A stretch of DNA of 48,611 nt from Rhodobacterales bacterium (GTDB lineage Bacteria > Pseudomonadota > Alphaproteobacteria > Rhodobacterales > Rhodobacteraceae), in assembly GCA_025362795.1 (NCBI GenBank), contig JANYFE010000006.1, positions 1 through 48,611 on the forward strand. Reading direction: 5' to 3'. The notes under the pieces are model-generated. The model made no database searches. It was not told the origin of the DNA and saw only the letters and a program-made list of their open reading frames with translations. Both the position numbers and the translations under genes were made by a program. Below, piece after piece: positions 25,114 through 33,443 of this stretch; position 1 is the first letter of the stretch; each line of letters begins with the position of its first letter.

Positions 25114-28012
25114 GGAGTTTCGCTCCTTCCGCATCGTGGAAAACGGGATCGCAAATCTCGCAGATCACGTCATTTTCGCGCATGTGATCGACCAGACGGA
25201 TGCGCTGGCCATGCCGGGCGCGGCCGTCTTTTAGGAAAGCGAGCCCGAGATAGCCTCGCAGCGTTGGCGAATAGCAGACCGAGGTGACATAGCCCTGATC
25301 ATTGGCCCGGATCACCGCGTCGCCGGGGTTGAACAGATGCGCCCCGGCGCCGATCTGCTTGTCACTGACCGGACGCAGGCCGACCAGTTGTTCGCGTTCG
25401 GGACCAAATAGGCCCGGGCGCTGGCTGCTGGCTTTGCCGATGCAATCCTTCTTGCCGATCATCTTTTGCGCCCCGATGTCGAAGGCCGTCACCCGCCCGT
25501 GAATCTCGGCATGGGTGATCAGTCCCTTTTCGATGCGCAGAACGTTCAGCGCCTCCATCCCATACGGGCCGCCGCCCAGCGTTTCGGCGCGGGCCAGAAG
25601 ATCGCGGAACAAGCTTTCACCATAGGAAGTGGGGACGGCAATCTCGTAACCCTCTTCGCCCGAAAACGAGATGCGGAACAAGCGGGCGGTAACGCCTTTG
25701 ACTGCAGCAACCCCGCACGACATGAAGGAAAAGTCGGCAAGCGGTGCGTCCAGAATGGAATTCAACAGGGCGCGGGCCTTGGGACCAGCCACGGCGAACT
25801 GTGCCCAGCTTTCGGTGACAGAAATGAAGCGCAAGTCATAGGCGGGGCAGTAGGCCTGATGGACAAAATCCAGATGGCGCATCACCTGACCAGCGGCGGC
25901 GGTGGTGGTGGTCATCAGATAGTGATTTTCGCCCAGTCGCGCCGTGGTACCGTCGTCCATCACGAAGCCGTCTTCGCGCAGCATCAGGCCATAGCGCACC
26001 CTGCCCACCGGCAGGGTCGAGAAAGTGCCAGTGTAGACGAGGTCAAGGAAACGGGCGGCATCGGTGCCCTGAATGTCGATCTTGCCCAATGTGGACACAT
26101 CGGCAATCCCCACGGCGGCGCGGACCATATTCACTTCGCGGTCGCAGGCCTCGCGCCAGGTTTTCTCGCCGGGTTTCGGGAAATAGCTGGGGCGATACCA
26201 CAGGCCCGCCTCGATCATCGGCGCCCCCCGGTCGCGGCTGGCCTGATCGGAGGTCAGAAAGCGTTGCGGGGCAAAGCCGTGACCTCGGGCACCTGCACCC
26301 AAAGCCGCAATTGAAACAGGGACATAGGGCGGACGGAAGGTGGTGGTGCCAGTTTCGGGGATGCCACGGCCCGTCGCATCCGCAAGGACTGCCAGCGCCC
26401 CGACGCTGGAGTTTTTGCCCTGGTCCGGGGCCATGCCTTGGGTCGTATAGCGCTTCATATGTTCGACCGAGGAAAAGCCTTCCTGCACCGACAATTGCAC
26501 GTCCTTGACCGTTACATCATTGGCAAAGTCAAGCCAGGCACGGCCTTTGCCGGGCACGTTCCACAGGGCCGTGAGGGTGTAGGGCGTGTCTTCGGCCTGC
26601 GGCAGGGCCATTTCGGCGGTTTTGCCCAAGGCGGTCTGGGCGGCATCACGGCCCGCAGCCAGGCAGGCGGCGGTGGAGAATTGGCCCGTCGCGGCACCGG
26701 CGGCAGTCAGGCCCGGGATCATGCCCGGTTTGGGCACGAAGGCCGCAATGTCGTCGCGCCAGATCGGCCGGCCGTTCTGGTGACAGGTCAGGTGCAGCAG
26801 GGGGTTCCAACCACCGGACATCAGCAGGCAATCGGTTTCGATTTGGAAATCACCGTCGGCATGATGGCCGGTGATGCTGGTCAGGCCAAGGCGACCCTTG
26901 GTGCCAGTGATGGCGGCATTCAGGTAGACCGGGCAATCCTCTAAAGCCGAAGCGTCGGGGCGGCTGTCCAGAATGGCAGCCACTTTGACCCCGGCGGCCA
27001 GCAGCTGGCGGGCAACGCGGCGGGCGTTGTCGTTGTTGGCGAACAGCGTGACGCGGGTGCCGGCGGCCACGCCATAGCGGTTCAAGTAAGTTTGCGCCGC
27101 AGAGGCCAGCAGGATGCCGGGGCGGTCGTTGTTCTGGAACGCGATCGGGCGTTCCAAGGCACCGGAGGCAAGGATCGCCTGCCCCGCCGCAATGCGCCAG
27201 AAACATTCGCGCGGCAGGTCGGGTCGGTGCGGCACATGCAGGCCGACCCTTTCCAGTGCGCCAAAGGTCCCCTGATCGTAAGCGCCGATCACAGTGGTGC
27301 GGGTCATCAGGCGGACGTTGGACAAAGATTGCAGTTCGGCCAAGGTGGCCACGACCCAATCCATCGCAGGCGCGGCGTTGATCTTTTGGTCGTCGGCCAA
27401 CAGACGGCCACCCATCAGGTGGTCCTCCTCGGCCAGAATGACGGAGGCACCGCTGCGGGCCGCGGTCAGTGCAGCCATCAGCCCGGTCGGGCCAGAACCG
27501 ATCACCAGCAAATCACAGAAGGCAAAGGCCTTTTCGTAGGTGGCTTCGTCGTTTTTCGGCAGAAGTTTGCCCAGACCGGCAGCGCGGCGGATGATCGGTT
27601 CATACAGACCTTCCCAGAACGCACGGGGCCACATGAAGGTCTTGTAGTAGAAACCGGCACCAAGAAAGGGCGCGGCGAGGTCGTTGATCGCCATCGCATC
27701 CCAGCGCAGGCTGGGCCAGCGGTTCTGGCTTTTGGCTGCAAGGCCGTCAAAGATTTCCTGCGTGGTGGCGCGGGTGTTGGGGGTTTGCTGGCCTTCGTCG
27801 AGGACTTCAACCAGCGCGTTCGGTTCTTCCGATCCAGCGGTCAGAACGCCCCGCGGCCGGTGGTATTTGAAGCTGCGGCCCATCAACTTGACGCCGTTCG
27901 CGAGCAGCGCGGATGCCAGCGTATCCCCGGCAAAACCGCTGTAAGCTTTGCCGTCAAAGCGGAAGGTGACGGGTTTGGAACGGTCGATCAGACCTTTATC
28001 GGGCAGCCTCAT
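25106..28012 (-). CDS. soxA: Sarcosine oxidase alpha subunit
   Basis: The 968-residue alpha subunit binds NAD+ and tetrahydrofolate and helps convert sarcosine, oxygen and THF to glycine, H2O2 and methylene-THF. The N-terminal 2Fe-2S-like (Fer2_4) domain has FRFDGKAYSGFAGDTLASAL. The Rossmann motif is DLLVIGSGPTGLMAALTAA near residue 167. The C-terminal half is a GcvT-like aminomethyltransferase domain (REVNMVRAAVGIADVS; FRISFSGEEGYEI). The GSEEPNALVEV motif near the N-terminus is characteristic. It overlaps soxD by 4 bases and soxG by 8, so the subunits are translationally coupled. Confidence 0.96.
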   Translation of the reverse strand: MRLPDKGLIDRSKPVTFRFDGKAYSGFAGDTLASALLANGVKLMGRSFKYHRPRGVLTAGSEEPNALVEVLDEGQQTPNTRATTQEIFDGLAAKSQNRWPSLRWDAMAINDLAAPFLGAGFYYKTFMWPRAFWEGLYEPIIRRAAGLGKLLPKNDEATYEKAFAFCDLLVIGSGPTGLMAALTAARSGASVILAEEDHLMGGRLLADDQKINAAPAMDWVVATLAELQSLSNVRLMTRTTVIGAYDQGTFGALERVGLHVPHRPDLPRECFWRIAAGQAILASGALERPIAFQNNDRPGILLASAAQTYLNRYGVAAGTRVTLFANNDNARRVARQLLAAGVKVAAILDSRPDASALEDCPVYLNAAITGTKGRLGLTSITGHHADGDFQIETDCLLMSGGWNPLLHLTCHQNGRPIWRDDIAAFVPKPGMIPGLTAAGAATGQFSTAACLAAGRDAAQTALGKTAEMALPQAEDTPYTLTALWNVPGKGRAWLDFANDVTVKDVQLSVQEGFSSVEHMKRYTTQGMAPDQGKNSSVGALAVLADATGRGIPETGTTTFRPPYVPVSIAALGAGARGHGFAPQRFLTSDQASRDRGAPMIEAGLWYRPSYFPKPGEKTWREACDREVNMVRAAVGIADVSTLGKIDIQGTDAARFLDLVYTGTFSTLPVGRVRYGLMLREDGFVMDDGTTARLGENHYLMTTTTAAAGQVMRHLDFVHQAYCPAYDLRFISVTESWAQFAVAGPKARALLNSILDAPLADFSFMSCGVAAVKGVTARLFRISFSGEEGYEIAVPTSYGESLFRDLLARAETLGGGPYGMEALNVLRIEKGLITHAEIHGRVTAFDIGAQKMIGKKDCIGKASSQRPGLFGPEREQLVGLRPVSDKQIGAGAHLFNPGDAVIRANDQGYVTSVCYSPTLRGYLGLAFLKDGRARHGQRIRLVDHMRENDVICEICDPVFHDAEGAKLRA

Positions 28013-28278
28013 TTGGCACCTTTGCGGTCAGCGATACGCTCGGTTGACAGGATCTCATGGGTCGTGGTGCTGCGAGTGACCAAAAGCCATGAACCGCACC
28101 CGGTCTCGTGATACCACAGATCTTTGGTCTCTCCAGCAGGGTTGGTCCGAAGGTAAAGCATGTCGTCCCAAGCGTCCGCCCGCGCATCTGGCGCGGGGCG
28201 GTTCAGATAGTCTTCCGAACCGACATAGTAGAATTCTCGCCGGTCACGGGGGCCGCAGAGGGGGCAATTCAAGCGCAT
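28009..28278 (-). CDS. soxD: Sarcosine oxidase delta subunit
   Basis: SoxD is the zinc-binding small subunit of heterotetrameric sarcosine oxidase. The 89-residue protein has the ligands in NCPLCGPRD (two Cys) and WYHETGCGSWL (His and Cys), plus EFYYVGSEDY and the typical LRTNPAG. It begins 9 bases downstream of the soxB stop and overlaps soxA by four bases (28009-28012). Confidence 0.95.
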   Translation of the reverse strand: MRLNCPLCGPRDRREFYYVGSEDYLNRPAPDARADAWDDMLYLRTNPAGETKDLWYHETGCGSWLLVTRSTTTHEILSTERIADRKGAK

Positions 28279-28287
28279 AATGTTGCC

Positions 28288-29538
28288 TTAGTGCAAGTTG
28301 TGTTGTGAGCCAGTGCCTTCTTCATCCATCACATGACCCGTGCGAAACCGGTCGAGGCGGAAGCGGCGGGCGACGTCGTGCGATTGTCCGGTGGCCATCA
28401 GATGGGCCATGCACCAGCCCGAGGCAGGTGTGGCCTTGAAGCCGCCGTAGTTCCAGCCGGCATCTACGAACAGGCCGTCGATCGGCGTCTTGTCGATGAT
28501 GGGGGAGCCGTCGGGCGTCATGTCCATGATCCCCCCCCACGACCGCAGCACCTTGGCACGGCCGATCATCGGCATCAGGGTCATCCCCGCCTCCATCACA
28601 TGTTCCACCATCGGCAGGTTGCCGCGCGCGGCGTAGCTGGCATACATGTCGATGTCGCCGCCAAACACCAGACCGCCCTTGTCGGACTGGCTGATGTAGA
28701 AGTGGCCCATGCCGAAGCTGATTACGGAATCGATCACCGGCTTCAGCCCCTCGGTGACAAACGCCTGCAACACGTGGCTTTCGATGGGAAGGCGCAAGCC
28801 CGCCAAAGCGGCGACCTGACCCGAGCGACCGGCAGCGAGCATCCCGACTTTCTTGGCGCGGATCGGGCCTCGGGTGGTCTGGACACCTTTGACGACGCCG
28901 TTTTCGATGTCGATGCCGGTAACTTCGCAGTTCTGAATCAGATCGACGCCGCGTTGATCGGCCCCACGGGCATAGCCCCAAGCCACCGCATCATGCCGGG
29001 CGGTGCCTGCGCGGCGCTGCATCAGGCCGCCGTATATCGGAAAGCGGGTTTGCGCATAGTCGAGGTAAGGGAATTCGTGGCGCAGCTGATCCACCGTCAG
29101 TAACTCGGCATCGTCGCCCTGATTGACGATGGCATTGCCCCGCCGCACCGCGGTATCGCGCTGGCCATCGGAATGGAACAGCACGACCTGACCGCGCTGT
29201 GAGTGCATGACGTTGTAATTCAGTTCCGATTCCAGCGATTCCCACAGTTTCAGCGAATGCGAATAGAACTCCGAATTGCCCGGCATGAAGTAGTTGGCGC
29301 GGACGATGGTGGTGTTGCGGCCAATGTTGCCGGACCCGAGATAGCCCTTTTCCAGCACGGCCACCTTGGTCAGCCCGTGGTTTTTCGCCAGGTAATAGGC
29401 GGTGGCCAGCCCGTGCCCGCCGCCGCCGATGATCACCGCGTCATATTCCGCCTTGGGCGCTGCGTCGCGCCAGGCCGGTTTCCAGCCCTTGTTGCCGAAC
29501 AGCCCCTGGGTGATGACGTTGAAGCCGGAATAGCGCAT
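28288..29538 (-). CDS. soxB: Sarcosine oxidase beta subunit
   Basis: SoxB carries FAD and the covalently bound FMN and performs sarcosine oxidation. The 416-residue protein starts MRYSGFNVITQGLFGNKGW, then shows the dinucleotide-binding AVIIGGGGHGLATAYYLAK, NIGRNTTIVRANY, SHVLQAFVTEGLKPV and GWNYGGFKATPASGW. I start at ATG 29538; an in-frame ATG at 29550 and far upstream codons exist but do not fit the family. It is the first gene of the soxBDAG operon and is preceded by a strong hairpin after the TadG-like gene. Serine hydroxymethyltransferase and folate genes that often accompany sox are not in the window. Confidence 0.96.
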   Translation of the reverse strand: MRYSGFNVITQGLFGNKGWKPAWRDAAPKAEYDAVIIGGGGHGLATAYYLAKNHGLTKVAVLEKGYLGSGNIGRNTTIVRANYFMPGNSEFYSHSLKLWESLESELNYNVMHSQRGQVVLFHSDGQRDTAVRRGNAIVNQGDDAELLTVDQLRHEFPYLDYAQTRFPIYGGLMQRRAGTARHDAVAWGYARGADQRGVDLIQNCEVTGIDIENGVVKGVQTTRGPIRAKKVGMLAAGRSGQVAALAGLRLPIESHVLQAFVTEGLKPVIDSVISFGMGHFYISQSDKGGLVFGGDIDMYASYAARGNLPMVEHVMEAGMTLMPMIGRAKVLRSWGGIMDMTPDGSPIIDKTPIDGLFVDAGWNYGGFKATPASGWCMAHLMATGQSHDVARRFRLDRFRTGHVMDEEGTGSQHNLH

Positions 29539-29612
29539 GGGCGACCTCATCCTGCACGGGCCCTGACGGCGCGGCTTTTCGGCATTGATCAGGGGCAGAC
29601 CAGGAAATTCCC

Positions 29613-29644
29613 GCCCATCCGCGACGTCAGTGTCGCGGATGGGC
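29613..29644 (-). terminator. Strong hairpin between the TadG-like gene and soxB (terminator-like)
   Basis: A perfect 13-bp inverted repeat, GCCCATCCGCGAC at 29613-29625 and GTCGCGGATGGGC at 29632-29644, with a 6-base loop. No T-run follows, so Rho-independent termination is not certain. Position after the minus-strand TadG-like gene suggests transcript termination or 3'-end stabilisation. Confidence 0.6.
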
Positions 29645-29654
29645 TGCGCCGGGC

Positions 29655-30956
29655 CTATTGGACCATCTGAAAATATTCCGCCGTGAATTCGTCGAGGCCG
29701 CCATTGCAGTAGGACATCGACATGTTGGACGTGCCGGAAATCGTACGGTTCGAGATGATCGACGCGCCTTCGATCCCGTTGGCCTGGGCCGCGAACTCGA
29801 CGTTGCCCATGGCGAGCAGCTGGCTGCCGTAGATTTCGAGGGCGGCGGCAAATTTCATGCCGCCCATGGTGACGATTCTGCCACCGCCACCCTTGACGCA
29901 ATGGTCATTCTTGCCCAGGCGAAACCCGTTGGGCGAATTGATCGAGGTGGCAGAGGTCGAGGTTGTCAGAAGAATCGCATCTTCCATCGCAGCGCCATTG
30001 CCCAGTTTCACGTCACAATCCGCGATGATCACAACGCCGCTGACCAGCGTTCCATTGGCGATGGTGCCACCATTGCCCGAGTTGCAGCTCCAGCGATAAA
30101 TGTGCCCGCTGATCAGGTCCGTGGCACTGATCGTCGATTTGGTCAAGGATACCGGCGTCGGGCTGGTCAGGAAGGTCGGGTAGTAGGGCGAGGACGGATC
30201 GGAAACCTCATTGATAATCCGCTGGATCCGTTTCAGCACCCGGATGTTCATCGCGCCCTCGTGCAGCGCTTCGGTCAGGCCGATGTTGGTTTTAAAACCG
30301 GATTGCGGCAGGTCCAGTTGCGATAGGTTGGGCATGGACACGACGGTTCCCGGTTCAAAGAAATTGTTCGAATTCAGTGACACATAGGTGTTTGAATGGA
30401 TGCAGAACCCGTCGAAGTAGCTGTTGTTCGACTGGAGATCGACCACACCTTCGGCTACGAAGCCTTCCCGAAGACACGGGGGTTGATAGGTTGCAAAGGT
30501 CGAGGTCAGCACGACATCCCAATGCCAAATTCCAACCAGCTTCATCAGATAGGTTTCGATCGGATTGCCGTTCACCGCCGTGCGGCGCAAAGTCACCCGC
30601 ACGGCGCTGCGGGAACCGGGAACCGGCGTGAAAACCAGTTTGGTCTTGTCCCAGGTGCCGAAAACCACGTTCTTTGGTTCGAGCGTTGTGCCATATTGTT
30701 TCGTCGGCATGATTTTTTCGCTGCGCTGGACCGCCGCTGCGATGGCATCGCCTTCGGGCTGCAACTCCCGCGTGACAAGCGCGTCATGGGCGGCAGCGTC
30801 TGCCGTGACCTGCAACAGCGTCGTTTGCGACTCGAGGTTTGACACGTCGATCGCATAGCTGCTCATCAACAGGCCAGATCCGAAAATGAACAGGCCGAAG
30901 GCCGTCATACCGCCAACTTCGGTGCGCAAAAACTTTCGAACGGCTGAACGGAGCAT
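29655..30956 (-). CDS. TadG-like surface/pilus assembly protein
   Basis: The 433-residue protein starts with a basic N-terminus and the TadE/G helix MTAFGLFIFGSGLLMSSYAI, followed by DVSNLESQTTLLQVTADAAA, the pattern of Flp/Tad minor proteins with one membrane helix and a periplasmic remainder. The C-terminal part (about 300-430) has short repeating Gly-rich strands such as IIADCDVKLGNGAAMEDAIL that resemble a beta-helix or beta-solenoid. It lacks a VWA domain, unlike the two proteins at 33444-37124. It lies 3 bases downstream of the TadE-like gene and was probably expressed with it. Confidence 0.7.
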   Translation of the reverse strand: MLRSAVRKFLRTEVGGMTAFGLFIFGSGLLMSSYAIDVSNLESQTTLLQVTADAAAHDALVTRELQPEGDAIAAAVQRSEKIMPTKQYGTTLEPKNVVFGTWDKTKLVFTPVPGSRSAVRVTLRRTAVNGNPIETYLMKLVGIWHWDVVLTSTFATYQPPCLREGFVAEGVVDLQSNNSYFDGFCIHSNTYVSLNSNNFFEPGTVVSMPNLSQLDLPQSGFKTNIGLTEALHEGAMNIRVLKRIQRIINEVSDPSSPYYPTFLTSPTPVSLTKSTISATDLISGHIYRWSCNSGNGGTIANGTLVSGVVIIADCDVKLGNGAAMEDAILLTTSTSATSINSPNGFRLGKNDHCVKGGGGRIVTMGGMKFAAALEIYGSQLLAMGNVEFAAQANGIEGASIISNRTISGTSNMSMSYCNGGLDEFTAEYFQMVQ

Positions 30957-30959
30957 CGG

Positions 30960-31367
30960 TCAAACCTCCGACATCTGCGACGCCGAAACGGCAATCGTCA
31001 CGCCCGAGAAGGCTTCAAGAAGGCCAGTGATTGTCAGATCGGTCGCCGGCACCGACACGGTTGTCGAGATGATGCCTTGGTCGATGGAGATATTGACGAT
31101 TGAATGGTGCGAAAATTTGGCAACCTTGTCGCCGACATAGGTCTGCGCCTCTTTGATCGTTTTAAAGTGGCCCACCGCCAGTGACCGATTGGCGTCCTGA
31201 ACGATACGCAAAATTTCGGACTGGCGGCCAAAGATCAACGAAGTGTCGGTCAGCAGGCCGAATAACAGCAGAAATATCGGGGTCCACATGACCGCTTCAA
31301 TCGTGGCGGAACCGTGTTCCGCGTGAACAAAGGCCCGAATTCTGTGGATTAATCCGCGTCGAGTCAT
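30960..31367 (-). CDS. TadE-like pilus assembly protein
   Basis: The 135-residue protein starts TRRGLIHRIRAFVHAEHGSA, then TIEAVMWTPIFLLLFGLLTD: the TadE signature (G-x-A-x-[VI]-E helix). It anchors in the inner membrane with a short periplasmic domain ending in the SASQMSEV tail. I use the internal ATG at 31367 because the longer reading frame from 31508 has no family-like N-terminus. It is followed after 3 bases by the TadG-like gene. TadE proteins are pseudopilins or accessory proteins of Flp pili. Confidence 0.75.
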   Translation of the reverse strand: MTRRGLIHRIRAFVHAEHGSATIEAVMWTPIFLLLFGLLTDTSLIFGRQSEILRIVQDANRSLAVGHFKTIKEAQTYVGDKVAKFSHHSIVNISIDQGIISTTVSVPATDLTITGLLEAFSGVTIAVSASQMSEV

Positions 31368-31647
31368 GTCCTTTGCTCCCCATCTTTCGAATGTCTGAAC
31401 CAGGCAAGCCACGCAATGCCGCGGCAGGAGCACAAATAGCGGATCAGATTGACAAAATTGCGGCTGGATTGTGTCGGGTTGCCCAAGTTCAGGCCGATTT
31501 GGCGGCATTCCGCGCTGTCGGCTGCGTCAGCAGGCACCGCCCCTTCGATCGCGCAGCGTCAGCAACCGGACAAACCGCGCCGCCCCGTGGCGCAGCGCGG
31601 TTTGAGGTTGCTCAATCGGTCCAGCCAGCCGACCCGATGCGGCCCGT

Positions 31648-33081
31648 CTACAACCCCTTCGACCGATACGCCGCTGCAATGCGGCCAATTGACACGATAT
31701 AGGCCGCAACGCGCAGGTCTTCGACATCCTGCCGCCCGTGCCAAACGTCGCGCATCGCCTGATATGCGGCGCGCATCGTGTCATCAAGGCCAGAGCGGAC
31801 CAATTCCAATTCGCCCGCCCCGCGCAGATATTTGGTCTTGAACCCCGGCGACAGGGTCCAGCCCAACTGCTTGTCCGCCGACAACCGCTCGAGCTCTTGC
31901 ACCAAGAGTTCGTGGCGCCCTTCCTCCTGGCGCCGTTGCATGCGGCCAAAGCGAATGTGCGACAAGTTCTTGACCCATTCGAAATAGCTGACCGTCACGC
32001 CGCCGGCATTGGCAAACATGTCGGGAATGATCACCGCGCCCTTGCGCCGCAGGATTTCATCGGCGCCGAAAGTGATCGGGCCATTCGCCGCCTCGATGAT
32101 CAGGGGGGCCTTGATGCGTTCGGCATTGCCCAGATGGATGACACCCTCCATCGCCGCCGGGATCAGGATATCGCAGGCGAGTTCCAGCGCAGCGCCACCA
32201 TCGGCCATAAACTTGCCTTTGGGATACCCGGCAAGTAGGCCGTTGGACCCGGCCATCCACTGCTTGATGCTTTCGATGTCCAGACCGCCCTCGTCGATCA
32301 AGGCACCGTCGCGTTCGATCACAGCGATAACTTTTGCACCGTCCTCTTCGGACAGGAACTTGGCGGCGTAATAGCCAACGTTGCCAAGGCCCTGCACCAC
32401 GATGCGTTTGCCATCCAGATCGCCCGAAAGACCGGCCTTCTGCGCGTCTTCGGGGTGGCGGAAAAATTCGCGCAAGGCAAACTGTACGCCGCGGCCGGTC
32501 GCTTCGGTCCGGCCCTGAATACCACCGGAATTTACCGGCTTGCCGGTGACGCAAGCGTTGCCGTTGATGTCCGTGGTGTTCATCCGTTTGTATTGGTCGG
32601 CGATCCAGGCCATTTCGCGCTCGCCCGTACCCATGTCGGGCGCGGGCACGTTTTGCGCGGGGTTGATCAGGTCGCGCTTGATCAGTTCATAGGCAAAGCG
32701 CCGGGTGATCTGTTCCAACTCGTGTTCGTCCCAGGCGCGCGGGTCGATGCAGAGGCCACCTTTGGAGCCGCCAAACGGGGTTTCAACCAGCGCACATTTG
32801 TAGGTCATCAGGGCAGCCAACGCCTCTACTTCATCCTGATTGACCGACAGCGCATATCGGATGCCACCTTTGACCGGCTCCATGTGTTCCGAGTGAACCG
32901 AGCGATAACCGGTGAAGGTCTTGATCTCACCCCGAAGCCGAACCCCAAACCGAACGGTGTAGGTCGAGTTGCAGACCCGGATCTTTTCTTGCAACCCCGG
33001 GCTCAGATCCAACAGTGCTGCGGCGCGCTTGAACATAAGGTCAACCGAGTCCCGAAAGCTTGGCTCTCCTGCCACATTCAT
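31648..33081 (-). CDS. gdhA: Glu/Leu/Phe/Val dehydrogenase (glutamate dehydrogenase)
   Basis: The 477-residue enzyme interconverts glutamate with 2-oxoglutarate and ammonia. The substrate-binding region GGIRYALSVNQDEVEALAAL, with KCALVETPFGGSKGGLCI (catalytic Lys), is clear. The Rossmann motif is QGLGNVGYYAAKFL. The ending resembles the NAD-type form, but the cofactor cannot be decided by eye. It sits alone, flanked on both sides by TadE/TadG-type genes, and is divergent from the first VWA gene. Downstream it reaches the TadE-like gene region with a 280-base gap that includes an alternative start area. Confidence 0.93.
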   Translation of the reverse strand: MNVAGEPSFRDSVDLMFKRAAALLDLSPGLQEKIRVCNSTYTVRFGVRLRGEIKTFTGYRSVHSEHMEPVKGGIRYALSVNQDEVEALAALMTYKCALVETPFGGSKGGLCIDPRAWDEHELEQITRRFAYELIKRDLINPAQNVPAPDMGTGEREMAWIADQYKRMNTTDINGNACVTGKPVNSGGIQGRTEATGRGVQFALREFFRHPEDAQKAGLSGDLDGKRIVVQGLGNVGYYAAKFLSEEDGAKVIAVIERDGALIDEGGLDIESIKQWMAGSNGLLAGYPKGKFMADGGAALELACDILIPAAMEGVIHLGNAERIKAPLIIEAANGPITFGADEILRRKGAVIIPDMFANAGGVTVSYFEWVKNLSHIRFGRMQRRQEEGRHELLVQELERLSADKQLGWTLSPGFKTKYLRGAGELELVRSGLDDTMRAAYQAMRDVWHGRQDVEDLRVAAYIVSIGRIAAAYRSKGL

Positions 33082-33443
33082 ACCATAATCCTCCCATGTA
33101 GGCCTGCGACCCTCCCGCCCACTGCGCCCTGACTATAGCGGTATGGTTAATTTTTACGCAGTCTTTTCGATCAGCTTGATGACATCTTGGCCGAAAAGTG
33201 ATTCGGTTTTTTTCAATTCGGGCAAGAGGATGGCAGAGCGGACAGCTTTCGCCGCAATCCACTGTCACCACTTTGGCGACAGTTGCGCCGCCCTTGTCGG
33301 GATCGTTTCCGGTCCACCCCCGAATGCCCGGACTTTGCCGCTTCTGCCTTATTTTTGCCTTAACTTCTGGGCTTATCGAAGGCGGTGGGGCGACATATTG
33401 CGGGCTTTGGTTACGGGGTCTGATCGGATTGGGATGTGCTGCC
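33082..33443. other. Divergent intergenic region with a weak hairpin
   Basis: 362 bases between the gdhA start and the first VWA gene, which must contain both promoters. I see no gene with convincing codon use or a recognised motif. On the plus strand, CCGAA (33191-33195) and TTCGG (33202-33206) form a 5-bp stem, followed by T7 (33207-33213). That is terminator-like and could mark a short leader transcript, but it is weak. Confidence 0.4.
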
